A DNA stretch of 64,000 bases from an uncultured Porphyromonas sp. (GTDB taxonomy: Bacteria > Bacteroidota > Bacteroidia > Bacteroidales > Porphyromonadaceae): NCBI RefSeq assembly GCF_938039215.1, contig NZ_CALHVI010000056.1, positions 62,001 to 126,000 of the forward strand. The letters are read 5' to 3'. The position numbers and the translations under genes are program-made. Position 1 is the first letter of the stretch. The number at the start of each line of letters is the position of its first letter. Below are positions 31,265-39,625 of this stretch, piece after piece. Under the pieces are notes generated by a model, which made no database searches, was not told where the DNA came from, and saw only the letters and a list, made by a program, of their open reading frames with translations.

Positions 31265-32464
31265 CTAGCGGGCAAAGAGACGCAGGCTGTGGATCTTGCG
31301 ACGGATCGCAAAGGCATTGCAGAGGCTCGTCACTGCGAAGATCCCTAGGCCAATGAGGCCCGTGTAAAGCATCGTACCACCCACTTCGTCCGAGAGAAGT
31401 CGCTCCGCAGCCCCGACATAGTAGCCACGTGCGTACGTGACCAAAAGGAGCGAAAGGACGAGCACGAGCACTTCCATCAGGACCGTGAAGAAGACGTAAG
31501 GAGCGATCAGTTGGGCCCGTGTGTAGCCGAGCAGGAGGAGGTTCTCCAGCTGGCGGGTGTTCTTCTGAAGAAGCAAGTAGATCGAGAGAAGCAGAAGATA
31601 GATCGAAAGCACCGAGATCAGCGCACCCACAGCCAAGACCACCATCGAGAGCAGGCGGAGGAAGTACATCGATTCGCCCGAGGCAAGGCGCTCGCCTTCG
31701 CTCTCGTAGTGGTGCTCCTTGAGGTAAAGAGCGATGGCCGGATCCGACGGATTGGTCACCTCCACGATCAGACGCGTGGACGTGGGCTCTTCGCCTGGGG
31801 CAAGCCGGCGGTTCATCGCCTCAAGGAATGGAAGGGGAACGAGTAGCGTGTTGAGGCGGTTCGAGAAGCCCACGATCCTTCCCCGTAAATGAAGCTCCTC
31901 CATCGCCCCCGAGAGATCAAGGCTAAGTGGCAAGCTGCTCATCGTCGCTTCCGAGATCAGAGGAAGCCCTTGGCTCTGGGCAAAAGCAGAATTGTAGAGC
32001 CCAAGGTAATTGCGAGGGATGATGATCGGAACTTCGTCCGCCGAAGGATCATAGCGCCAGTCCTCCGCCTTCACATCGAGGAAGTCTTCGGGGACCGCCT
32101 CGAAGAACATGTAGGTAGAGACCCCTATACCCAGATTGAGGCCTGCGGAGACTTGGAACTTCGACGGCGTGAACCGTCCGACCTTCTTCACGAAGCTCTG
32201 CGCTTGGAGCGCTTCGATCTCGCGGGGAGTGAAGTTATTCGCCCCCTTCGAGCCGAGAAGCCCTCCCTGTACCTGCTTGGAGAGGATGACGTAATCCCCC
32301 TTCATGAAGCGGTCCTTCGCCCCAAGGACGCTCATGGCATCTTGGTAGAACTGGCACCCTACGAGGATGATCGTCACCCCAACAAGGTTAGCCACGAAGA
32401 ACCCAAGGAATTGGAGCGGGCTGATATGCCTTCTCAGAAGACGGAGCACGAGCTTATTCATCAT
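31265..32464 (-). CDS. FtsX-like ABC transporter permease
   Basis: A 399-residue protein with one membrane segment near the N-terminus (residues about 19-38), a periplasmic domain of about 240 residues, then three segments around 265-290, 320-345 and 365-385. This is the MacB/FtsX/LolC topology. It lies 6 bp after its ATPase partner. The pair may act in mechanotransmission, lipoprotein handling or export; sequence alone does not decide. The stop is 75 bp from repeat island B. Confidence 0.85.
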   Translation of the reverse strand: MMNKLVLRLLRRHISPLQFLGFFVANLVGVTIILVGCQFYQDAMSVLGAKDRFMKGDYVILSKQVQGGLLGSKGANNFTPREIEALQAQSFVKKVGRFTPSKFQVSAGLNLGIGVSTYMFFEAVPEDFLDVKAEDWRYDPSADEVPIIIPRNYLGLYNSAFAQSQGLPLISEATMSSLPLSLDLSGAMEELHLRGRIVGFSNRLNTLLVPLPFLEAMNRRLAPGEEPTSTRLIVEVTNPSDPAIALYLKEHHYESEGERLASGESMYFLRLLSMVVLAVGALISVLSIYLLLLSIYLLLQKNTRQLENLLLLGYTRAQLIAPYVFFTVLMEVLVLVLSLLLVTYARGYYVGAAERLLSDEVGGTMLYTGLIGLGIFAVTSLCNAFAIRRKIHSLRLFAR

Positions 32465-32470
32465 GGCTTG

Positions 32471-33115
32471 CTAGAGCTGATAGGTGGTACAATAGTCCAG
32501 CGGGAGATGCTTCCCTACCGAAGTCGTTAGGACGGAAGCCCCTTGCGCCTTGGCCTCCTCGGCGATGAGGCGGGCTAAGATCTCGGCATTCGCTTCGTCA
32601 AGATGGCTGATGGGCTCATCCAAAAGCAGGAAGTCGAAGGGCTGCGCAAGAGAGCGAATGGCTGCCACTCGCTGCTGCTGCCCCAGAGAAAGCAGTCGTG
32701 CAGGGCTGTGGAGCTTGTCCGCTATGCCAAGCGCTTCGAAGTAGCCTTCGAGCGTCTTCTTGTCCTTATGCCCGGTGAGCTGATTCTTCAGCCAGACATT
32801 CTCCCAGGCTGTTAGCTCGTCGAAGAGGCGCATCTCCTGAAAAAGGAAGCTCAAGGAGCGACACCGCAGTGCGCTCCATGCCTGAGGGCTTAGCCTGCGA
32901 ATATCCTCGCCGTCAAAGGCAATGCGCCCCGAATAGTCGCCTCGCCAACCATAGACAAAGCTACAGAAGGAAGACTTACCAGCGCCAGAAGAAGCTTCGA
33001 TAAGGTAGTGCTTGCCCCGCTCAAGGCTTAGCTCCTGGCACCAGACCTCAGAGATCAGGTCGGTGCGCTCACGGAAGACCTCGGGAAGGACTTGGGAGAG
33101 GGTGATCTGCTGCAT
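32471..33115 (-). CDS. ABC transporter ATP-binding protein, partner of the FtsX-like permease
   Basis: A 214-residue ATPase with Walker A ASSGAGKSSF, Q-loop FLFQEMRLFDELTAWENV, a signature altered to LLSLGQQQR (LSGGQ degenerate at the third and fourth positions: LSLGQ) and Walker B FLLLDEPISHLDE. The H-loop region ends VLTTSVGKHLPL. It resembles the LolD/MacB class by length. It begins the two-gene operon with the permease at 31265-32464. Confidence 0.88.
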   Translation of the reverse strand: MQQITLSQVLPEVFRERTDLISEVWCQELSLERGKHYLIEASSGAGKSSFCSFVYGWRGDYSGRIAFDGEDIRRLSPQAWSALRCRSLSFLFQEMRLFDELTAWENVWLKNQLTGHKDKKTLEGYFEALGIADKLHSPARLLSLGQQQRVAAIRSLAQPFDFLLLDEPISHLDEANAEILARLIAEEAKAQGASVLTTSVGKHLPLDYCTTYQL

Positions 33116-33256
33116 AGGGGAAAGGGACTGTTTAGTCGCTTGTATTCGGGCTGAGGAATGCGGGTCCGTGCGGTCGCACTCCCGTGATTACCGGCGTGCA
33201 AGATATGGATTATCAACTTATGATGCAAGCACGGGCAAGAGGAGGGAGGCAAATAA

Positions 33257-33296
33257 ACGACAGAGGCCCGAAGCATACGCTCCGAGCCTCTGTCGT
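33257..33296 (-). terminator. terminator of the efflux operon
   Basis: A perfect 11-bp stem, ACGACAGAGGC with GCCTCTGTCGT, and an 18-base loop, 20 bp beyond the stop of the last ABC-2 permease gene. Confidence 0.75.
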
Positions 33297-33315
33297 GAAG
33301 TCTTTGTCCTTCCCC

Positions 33316-34500
33316 CTAGGAGCGGCGCAATAAGCGACTATAAACGAAGGTTGTGACGAGGAAGTAGATCAGCGCCTGCACCCATAGCGTGAAGTACTGA
33401 GGGAGGATATCGGGGAGCTGTGCCCCCATGCTACTTACAGCGACGAAGGCTTGTACTCCAGGTGTCGAGGGGATCAGATAACCCAGCGCACGCAGAGGCG
33501 CAGGCATCGCCGACAGAGGCCAAGAGAGTCCCGAGAGGAAGAGGAAGGGGACGGACGTGAAGACCCAGATGATCATAGCCTTCTCACGATGACGAGTAAC
33601 CAAGCTCCAGAAGAAGGAGAAGAAGACCGAGGCCAAGAGCAGAGGCAGGAGCAGCAGCCCATAGGTAAGCGCATCCGTCAGCTGAGGTAGCCCAAAGATC
33701 CACGGAGCGATGACCAACACGAAGAGCGAAGAGAGCGTATAGATCAAGAGATAGCACAGCGCCTTCCCTAGAAGCATACGCATCACGCTGGCGTAGTGCC
33801 CGTCGATGAGAAGGAAAGGAGAAGCCAAGCCTCCTCGCTCCCGTTGCGTCCCCGAGGCCATCGAGATGCCGATGAGGAGCGTCTGCTGGATGATCAGCAC
33901 CAAGACCCCTGGCAAGAGGAAGCCTTGGAAGCCCCCTTGAGGATTGTAGGGAGCGATCCATTCGCTTTCGATCGGGCGCACAGAGATACGTGTGGCTCGC
34001 TCCGAAGCTGCATGATGCCTTCTCCCTTCGATCTCACGGCCCATCGTCAGAGCCACTTCTGTCGCCGTCAAGACATAAGCCTTGTAATACATGGCTGCAG
34101 AGAAGGTCGTATGCAGATCGACATGAGCCTGCTGATCCCCATGGATCTGACGGCTAAAGTCCTCGGGGATCATCAAGATCCCATAGGCTCGTTCTTCGGC
34201 CACGAGGCGGTATGCCTCGGACTCATTCGCTACCCGAGCGACGACAGAGACATCTGGAGAAGCATCGATGCGACGGACATATTCCCGAGAGAGCTCTGAA
34301 TGGCTTCTATCAATGACTACAAGCGGAGCTTCACGGACGACCTCATTCCCATAGAGCGCTGCGTAGAGGAAGGGATAAATAAAGGGGACGACGATGAAGA
34401 AGAGAATAGAACCGCTGTCGGCGAAGATGCTACGAAATTCCCAGACACAGACTTGCCACAGGTCTCCCAAGCGAAGACGGATAGATCGGAAGATATTCAT
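33316..34500 (-). CDS. ABC-2 type permease (second subunit of efflux operon)
   Basis: A 394-residue ABC-2 membrane protein: a membrane segment near residues 29-49, a periplasmic domain of about 130 residues (PLVVIDRSHSELSREYVRRI, then VYGILMIPEDF-type AYGILMIPEDFSR), and five segments from about 180 on. It is paralogous to the neighbouring permease and 7 bp downstream of it. With HlyD and TolC it should form a tripartite exporter; no ATPase gene is in the operon. Confidence 0.88.
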   Translation of the reverse strand: MNIFRSIRLRLGDLWQVCVWEFRSIFADSGSILFFIVVPFIYPFLYAALYGNEVVREAPLVVIDRSHSELSREYVRRIDASPDVSVVARVANESEAYRLVAEERAYGILMIPEDFSRQIHGDQQAHVDLHTTFSAAMYYKAYVLTATEVALTMGREIEGRRHHAASERATRISVRPIESEWIAPYNPQGGFQGFLLPGVLVLIIQQTLLIGISMASGTQRERGGLASPFLLIDGHYASVMRMLLGKALCYLLIYTLSSLFVLVIAPWIFGLPQLTDALTYGLLLLPLLLASVFFSFFWSLVTRHREKAMIIWVFTSVPFLFLSGLSWPLSAMPAPLRALGYLIPSTPGVQAFVAVSSMGAQLPDILPQYFTLWVQALIYFLVTTFVYSRLLRRS

Positions 34501-34507
34501 AGGTTCA

Positions 34508-35680
34508 TCAAGCGATATAGTCTACACTGAGGAGGTACTTCTTCAGCCGAGGGAGCGTCAAGGTCGGAAGGAAGCAGAAGGCCAAGAGGGCGATGTAGTA
34601 CGGGACAGCCTCAGCAAAGGGAGCTCCTAGGAGGGCTTGGCTAATCCCGATCTGATAATAGTAGCGCAAGGGGAAGATATAAGCTAAAGCCTGCATCGGA
34701 GCGATCATTGAGTTCACCGGAATACTCATCCCCGAGATGGAGAAAGAGAGCATCCCGAGAAGACTCCCTAAGCTCATCCCCATTCTTAGGATCGGGATCA
34801 GCGCAATGAAGAAGATCCCCAAAGCCTGTGCTGCCAGTACCATGCAGAGCATACCAAGAGCCATGGGCATCCAGCCCGACTGGAGCGGATAGCCCATCCA
34901 TCCATAGAGGATACCTTGAATCCCCCAGCCCACAAGTAGGAAGAGTATCGTCTGAGGAAGGAGCTTACCGATGAGTGCCTTCACCATCGATCCTTCAGCG
35001 ACACGAAGCCAAGAGGTGGCCGTCCTACGCTTGATCTCGACCCCGATACTGTACGAAGTGAGGAGGAAGACCATCAGCTGCAGGATCCCAGGAAGGATGG
35101 TCGTCGTCAGATAAGCCGAGTAGTTCAGCCACGGATTGCTCATCACCTCGGTGCGCACGACGATGGGTTGCACGGTGGCCATGATCTCATCCTGAGTCTT
35201 GCCTTTCGCTTGCCCCGTCAGTAGCCCAACCTTTGCTGAGGCTAGTTCGGAGATCATCTTCATATCACGGAAGACAAAGCTCCCTGCCATCAGGTAGGCG
35301 CTATTCGTATAATAGTGGAGCTTGGGCTGACGTGCCGATCCTACCTCTGCTAGTAGCCCCTCGGGGATATGCAAGATCCCATACACCTGACCTCGGCGCA
35401 TCGCCTGCAGAGCTTCGGGCATGCTCGTAGTCACGAGCGTGACCTCAGAGTTCTGGAAGACATCCAGGTTGCGAATGAGCGCACGGGATGCAGAGGTATG
35501 ATCCTCATCCACGACAGCCACGGGCATATTCGTCGGCAGCCCACTGCCCATCATATAGAGGAGGAGGAAGGTCACTAGAAGAGGAGCCCCGATGATCGCA
35601 AAGAGGTAGATCGGACGGGTGAAGAGATAGCTCACCTCACGCCGCACGACTGCTCCTATTCCCTTCAGAGTCTCAAGCAT
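34508..35680 (-). CDS. ABC-2 type permease (first subunit of efflux operon)
   Basis: A 390-residue ABC-2 protein with the same layout as its neighbour: membrane segment at about 25-45, periplasmic insert with MPVAVVDEDHTSASRALIRNL and VYGILHIPEGL, then five C-terminal segments with SFSISGMSIPVNSM. It belongs to the YhhJ/YbhR-like exporters. It begins 1 bp after the HlyD gene stop. The YhhJ family typically pairs with a separate or fused ATPase, which is absent here. Confidence 0.88.
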   Translation of the reverse strand: MLETLKGIGAVVRREVSYLFTRPIYLFAIIGAPLLVTFLLLYMMGSGLPTNMPVAVVDEDHTSASRALIRNLDVFQNSEVTLVTTSMPEALQAMRRGQVYGILHIPEGLLAEVGSARQPKLHYYTNSAYLMAGSFVFRDMKMISELASAKVGLLTGQAKGKTQDEIMATVQPIVVRTEVMSNPWLNYSAYLTTTILPGILQLMVFLLTSYSIGVEIKRRTATSWLRVAEGSMVKALIGKLLPQTILFLLVGWGIQGILYGWMGYPLQSGWMPMALGMLCMVLAAQALGIFFIALIPILRMGMSLGSLLGMLSFSISGMSIPVNSMIAPMQALAYIFPLRYYYQIGISQALLGAPFAEAVPYYIALLAFCFLPTLTLPRLKKYLLSVDYIA

Positions 35681-35681
35681 A

Positions 35682-36725
35682 CTAAAGTTGCCCCTTATCT
35701 AAGATGATCGTCATCCCAGCTAGCAGCCCTTCGACGGGCTTCACGGGCTGAGTCGTGACCTCGAAGGTACGCAGGTCATGCTGGTCGCGAGGCTTAGTAG
35801 CCTTCCACGTGGCATAGCTACCCATGTCCTTCATCTTGGTTACCGTTAGTTCGATGGGCTTATTGCCAAGGGCAGGGACAGTACCACGAAGCTTAGAGCC
35901 CTGACGAAGGCCTGCAAGCTTGTCCTCACGCACAGCGAAGAGCACACGCACAGCGCTGTAGTCGGCAATGCTCATGATCGGAGCACCCGTCCCGACGAGT
36001 TCACCTCGGTGCGGATAGATCTCTGCGATCAAGCCATCAATAGGAGCAACGAGCGCACCTTCCTTGAGATAAGCATCAACCTCTGAGATCGCACCTGAGG
36101 CTCGATCTACGAGGGCTTGGGCAGCCCACTTATCTTCTCGCTGAGCGCCATTCATCGCCATGTCGTACTGGCTACGAGCAGCACGCTCGGTAGCACGCAT
36201 AGCACCCAGCTGAGCCGTCGCTTCGTCGAACTTCTGAGCGGGGAGGACACCCTCCTTGTAGAGGTGCTCAGCACGGGCGAAGGTCTTCTCGGCGACCTCT
36301 AGACCTGCCTTAGCCTTCTGCCAGAGCTCATAGGCCCCCTCCTTCTGTTCGGCACGAGCACCTGCCTGTGCCTTCTGGCTCTGAGCCTGAGCGGCAGACT
36401 TAGCTGCCTGAGCCTGCTCAAGCTTAGCAAGTACTTCGGGAGAATAGATACGCACGAGTGTATCGCCGGCGTGCACCTGCTGTCCTTCCTCGACGAGGAA
36501 CTCTGTGATACGCCCAGGGACCTTCCCTGCGATTCGTATCTCATCTACCTCCACTTGGCCCGTGATGATGTCCTCCTTCTCTCCGAAGAAGACGAAGCCT
36601 GAGAGGGCAAGGAGCACCATCGCAAGGACGACGATACCAACACCAAGGATGATGCTTTTCTTAGCTGAGGGAGTAGACTCGGGGGCTTCTGTGGGGCGAG
36701 TCTGTTTGGTCTGTTCTGTACTCAT
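35682..36725 (-). CDS. HlyD/EmrA-type periplasmic adaptor protein
   Basis: A 347-residue adaptor: cytoplasmic N-terminus, one membrane anchor (residues about 24-47), first half of a lipoyl/barrel-sandwich domain (VDEIRIAGKVPGRITEFLVEEGQQVHAGD), a long Ala/Gln-rich coiled-coil hairpin (about 95-215), then the second half (APIDGLIAEIYPHRGELV) and a beta-barrel. It bridges the ABC-2 permeases and TolC. Spacing to tolC is 4 bp. Confidence 0.93.
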   Translation of the reverse strand: MSTEQTKQTRPTEAPESTPSAKKSIILGVGIVVLAMVLLALSGFVFFGEKEDIITGQVEVDEIRIAGKVPGRITEFLVEEGQQVHAGDTLVRIYSPEVLAKLEQAQAAKSAAQAQSQKAQAGARAEQKEGAYELWQKAKAGLEVAEKTFARAEHLYKEGVLPAQKFDEATAQLGAMRATERAARSQYDMAMNGAQREDKWAAQALVDRASGAISEVDAYLKEGALVAPIDGLIAEIYPHRGELVGTGAPIMSIADYSAVRVLFAVREDKLAGLRQGSKLRGTVPALGNKPIELTVTKMKDMGSYATWKATKPRDQHDLRTFEVTTQPVKPVEGLLAGMTIILDKGQL

Positions 36726-36729
36726 TGTT

Positions 36730-38103
36730 TTATAGGGCGAGGATATTCTTCAGTTTACTTTCGGAGAGGAGGACGCGTATCTGTGCGTCGATGAGGCTGT
36801 CTTGGGCGCTCATCCAAGCGGTCTGCGCCATGGTGTAGTTGAGCAAGGGGATGACACCTTCCTTGTAGCCGACCTCGGCATAGCGCATGTTCTCCCGTGC
36901 CATCTCGACGGCCTTGAGGGCGGTGGCGTAAGCACGGCGGGCATCGGAGGCAGTGCGAAGAGCCTGCTTCATCTGCAGGGTGATCTTGGAGCGGGCTTCG
37001 GCGAGCTCAAGTTGCTTGACTCGGTGGTCGGCCTTAGCTTGTCGGCGCTTGAAGCTACCCGAGAAGAGGTCGGAGATAGGCACCTCGAGCATCAAGCCGA
37101 GGTAGTACTGCCCTGCGAACTCCTTCTTCGGGCCGTTGAAGCTATTCGGATTCGTCGTCGAATAGCTAGCGAAGCCATAGAGCTTGGGCAGAAGGTCGGC
37201 CGACTCAAGGCGAACACGCTTGCCGTAGATGCTATCGACGAGGCGCAGAGAGCGCACTTCACTTCGGCGCTCGACGGCGGAGGAGAGTTCGTCCTCACGG
37301 GGCAGGTCACCTGCGGGAGCGGGAAGGGCGAGCTCGAGCGCCCCTTCGTCGGTGAGGGTGAAGTCCGAAGTTTCTTCGAGCCCACAAAGGTCAGCGAGGA
37401 GCATCTTGGAGAGCTCAAGGCCATTCTGCGCCTGACTCAGCTTGACCTCGGCTTCGCTAAGCTTGGTGCGCACGGAGAGGCCGTCGGCCTTAGTGGACAT
37501 CCCTGCGGCTATAGAAGCGTCGACATTCTTCACCGTCTGCTCCAGCAGGCTCACGAGCTGGTGAAGGAGGCGCACCTTGCTGTCGAGGGAGACGACCTGC
37601 CAATAGGTCTCATCGACCTTCGCTTCGATCTCGGTCTCGGTGGTATGGCGCAGTTCGCCTTGGAGCTTCTCGGCGAGTCCTGCCATTTGGTAGCCCGTGG
37701 TGATCTTCCCGCCGAGGAAGAGGGGCTGAATAGCGGTGACGTTGCCGACCCAGACGTTCTTGAGGTCAACGGTCCCGAGCGAACGCAGGCGGTCGGGGAT
37801 AAGGAAGTTCAGCGATCCGAGGGGCTTATTCCAATCGATGAGGTGGAAGTCCTTCTGCATGTGCAGGTAGAGGCCACGGGCTGCGACCTGGGGGAAGAAC
37901 TTCGTGAAGACTTCTTGGCGGCGGGCGTGAGCGCTTTCACGTTCGGCGTCCTTCTGCTGGAGGGCACGGCTATTGACCTTGGCGAGGTCTCGGCACTGCT
38001 GGAGCGAGAGGCGTTGCTGGGCCGCAAGAGGGATCGTGAAGGCGGTAAGCCCCACGAGCAAGAGGCTTGTCAGTCTCGAGCGTATCATAGGGAACGAATA
38101 CAT
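36730..38103 (-). CDS. TolC-family outer-membrane efflux protein
   Basis: A 457-residue protein with a signal peptide (residues 1-28, ending LAAQ) and the two OEP repeats made of long helices with strands, e.g. LSLQQCRDLAKVNSRALQQ at the start and ELAEARSKITLQMKQALRTA in the second half. It gives the operon its outer-membrane duct. It lies 12 bp after the HU-like gene. A 434-codon frame on the opposite strand is a by-product of its base composition. Confidence 0.93.
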   Translation of the reverse strand: MYSFPMIRSRLTSLLLVGLTAFTIPLAAQQRLSLQQCRDLAKVNSRALQQKDAERESAHARRQEVFTKFFPQVAARGLYLHMQKDFHLIDWNKPLGSLNFLIPDRLRSLGTVDLKNVWVGNVTAIQPLFLGGKITTGYQMAGLAEKLQGELRHTTETEIEAKVDETYWQVVSLDSKVRLLHQLVSLLEQTVKNVDASIAAGMSTKADGLSVRTKLSEAEVKLSQAQNGLELSKMLLADLCGLEETSDFTLTDEGALELALPAPAGDLPREDELSSAVERRSEVRSLRLVDSIYGKRVRLESADLLPKLYGFASYSTTNPNSFNGPKKEFAGQYYLGLMLEVPISDLFSGSFKRRQAKADHRVKQLELAEARSKITLQMKQALRTASDARRAYATALKAVEMARENMRYAEVGYKEGVIPLLNYTMAQTAWMSAQDSLIDAQIRVLLSESKLKNILAL

Positions 38104-38115
38104 TAGGGCTAATGG

Positions 38116-38517
38116 TTAATTATTCTCAGGGGCATCACGCATGATCTGACAGGCGATGCGTCCGAGCGCTTGACGGATATTCTTCTTCGGGTGCATGATG
38201 ATCTTGGCGGGCTGGAGGCTTGCCTCGGTGACTTCCTCGGGGGAATTCATCAGCTTTCCTTGGACAAAGGGCATCAAGGTGCCCATCTCGCCGAGGTCGA
38301 CGCCGACACCTTGCTCGAAGCTCGTGCATACAACTTCGGCGAAGGCTCTTAGGGCGGCCTCCACGTCGATGGGAGAGAGGGAGCAAATTCCGCTGATCTG
38401 CTCGACCACCTGCTGTATATTGAGCTTCTCGCGCTTGGCGGGGTAAGCATAGTAGAGTGTCTTGCCAGCGCGCAGGCCTTGCTTAGAGACCTTGCTTTTG
38501 ATCTCAAGGGTCATCAT
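38116..38517 (-). CDS. HU-related (histone-like) DNA-binding protein at the head of an efflux operon
   Basis: A 133-residue protein matching the Bacteroidota HU-related family: EKLNIQQVVEQISGICSLSPIDVEAALRAFAEVVCTSF forms the helical dimerisation part and VDLGEMGTLMPFV the strand before the DNA-binding arms. These proteins are presumed nucleoid-associated or regulatory; individual roles are mostly unknown. In place of the TetR-type regulator usual at the head of such TolC-HlyD-ABC-2 operons in this phylum, the first gene here is this HU-like protein, 12 bp before tolC. The ATG at 38517 or the next codon may be the start. Confidence 0.8.
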   Translation of the reverse strand: MMTLEIKSKVSKQGLRAGKTLYYAYPAKREKLNIQQVVEQISGICSLSPIDVEAALRAFAEVVCTSFEQGVGVDLGEMGTLMPFVQGKLMNSPEEVTEASLQPAKIIMHPKKNIRQALGRIACQIMRDAPENN

Positions 38518-38570
38518 AGTTCTATATTCTTATTAAGGAAGGAGAAGCCTCTTTTTGATGGAAATTTTCG

Positions 38571-38612
38571 ATTACCTATGTAAGGTAATTGCAACTACCT
38601 TACATAGGTGAT
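38571..38612. promoter_or_regulatory. 17-bp inverted repeat in the leader of the HU-tolC operon
   Basis: ATTACCTATGTAAGGTA (38571-38587) and its near-perfect complement at 38596-38612, 8-base spacer, one mismatch. Each arm is itself a dyad, ACCTATGTAAGGT and ACCTTACATAGGT, with centres at 38580 and 38603, that is 23 bp apart, as in the 23-bp arrays. It overlaps the predicted transcription start and early leader. It could be an operator or a leader hairpin. Confidence 0.8.
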
Positions 38613-38619
38613 TGCGCCG

Positions 38620-38627
38620 CAAAGATA
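38620..38627 (-). promoter_or_regulatory. -7 element TATCTTTG of the HU-tolC efflux operon
   Basis: Perfect TAnnTTTG match on the minus strand with a TTG about 21 bases upstream (TTTGG at about 38649-38653). Transcription should begin near 38613, right at the inverted repeat. Confidence 0.65.
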
Positions 38628-38780
38628 TTACTTACCTATCAAATTCTCCAAATCTGGGCAAAAAATCAGTGCTGAATGCCCTCCGAAAGAAGGCGCTTCA
38701 GCCAAGCCGAAGGGAGGTTATTCGCACGAAAAAGAAAAGGGATGCGAAGAAAAAAAGAACTTCTCGGGGCAAGAAGATTT

Positions 38781-38998
38781 ATTTTCACAGGCAAGAAAAT
38801 CTCGATTTATTTGAACAAAAATTCCCTTCCGCAGGTAAGAAAATTTCCTTGCATTCGAAGGAAAATTTCCTTGCGCACATACGCAGAAAAATTTCTGTAC
38901 GTACACAAATAAATTTTCGTACGTAAGAAAATAAATTTCCGTACGTACGAAAATATTTTTTCTTACGTACGAAAATTTCACTACCTTCGAAGTACCGT
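38781..38998. repeat. A/T-rich island C: 22-bp-phased dyads, about ten units
   Basis: Dyads TTTCTGTACGTACACAAA, TTTTCGTACGTAAGAAAA, TTTCCGTACGTACGAAAA and TTTTCTTACGTACGAAAA are centred at 38900.5, 38922.5, 38944.5 and 38966.5, and a fifth (CTACCTTCGAAGTACCG) at about 38988.5. To the left the phase continues less perfectly to ATTTTCACAGGCAAGAAAAT (centre 38790.5). The core is TACGTACG, not GCGG as in islands A and B, yet period, dyad and A/T linkers are the same. It lies between two divergent HU-related genes. Confidence 0.9.
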
Positions 38999-39031
38999 AA
39001 AACGCATTAGTAACCAACTAATTATCTAATC

Positions 39032-39529
39032 ATGATCAAGATCAAAGCTGTTGAGCGAAAAGCCACATTCGCCAAGGGAGCCAAAAAGACCCTCTGGTAT
39101 CCCGCAATTCACCTCCATTCCGATGTCAAATTCGAGGAGTTCATCGAACTCGTATCCGACGAAACGACCGTCTCTTCCGCCGACGTTAAGGCCGTCTTCG
39201 ACCGCTCCGCTAAGGTCCTTATCCGCTTGCTCCAAGACGGGAAAAGCGTCGACTGCGGAGACCTCGGCACCTTCCGACCCAGCATCACCGCTAAGACGGG
39301 AACCGGGGTCGATAAAGCCGAAAAGGTCGGTGTCGAACTCGTAGACAAAGCCAAGGTCATCTACACCCCTCGCGTTAAGGTCAAGACTGCGCTCAAGGGC
39401 GTTCGCCTCGAACGTGCCGAACAAGCGCTTGACGTGCCCTACAACTCTGCGAGCAAAAAGAAAAAGGGCTCGACCGAAAACGAAGGCTCTTCACCTGCCC
39501 CCGATAATGGCGGGCACGTAGGCATCTAA
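39032..39529 (+). CDS. HU-related (histone-like) DNA-binding protein
   Basis: A 165-residue member of the Bacteroidota HU-related family (TIGR01201-like): MIKIKAVERKA start, KFEEFIELVSDETTVSSADVKAVFDRSAKVLIRLL helices, DCGDLGTFRPSI strand, and the IYTPRVKVKTALKGVRL arm. About 40 extra C-terminal residues are low-complexity Lys/Ser/Gly. It should bind DNA in the nucleoid. The gene starts 34 bp after repeat island C; no clear TAnnTTTG lies upstream, only TACCTTCG inside the last repeat unit. It ends at a very strong bidirectional hairpin. Confidence 0.88.
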   Translation: MIKIKAVERKATFAKGAKKTLWYPAIHLHSDVKFEEFIELVSDETTVSSADVKAVFDRSAKVLIRLLQDGKSVDCGDLGTFRPSITAKTGTGVDKAEKVGVELVDKAKVIYTPRVKVKTALKGVRLERAEQALDVPYNSASKKKKGSTENEGSSPAPDNGGHVGI

Positions 39530-39546
39530 ACCTCCTCCCCTAATCC

Positions 39547-39602
39547 CCTAACGAAGCGTCCCCGCTAAACTCTGACGAGCTTAGCGGGGACGCTTCGTTA
39601 GG
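39547..39602. terminator. bidirectional terminator with a perfect 22-bp stem
   Basis: CCTAACGAAGCGTCCCCGCT plus AA pairs perfectly with its complement at 39581-39602, loop 12 bases. It separates the convergent HU-related and PurF-like genes. Confidence 0.85.
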
Positions 39603-39625
39603 TCGTAGGAAAGGCGAAGACAAGC

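Noticed and set aside
36802..38106. 434-codon open frame on the plus strand over tolC
   Set aside because: It is antisense to a well-supported TolC gene, has no domain signature, and arises from the G/C-rich third positions of tolC.
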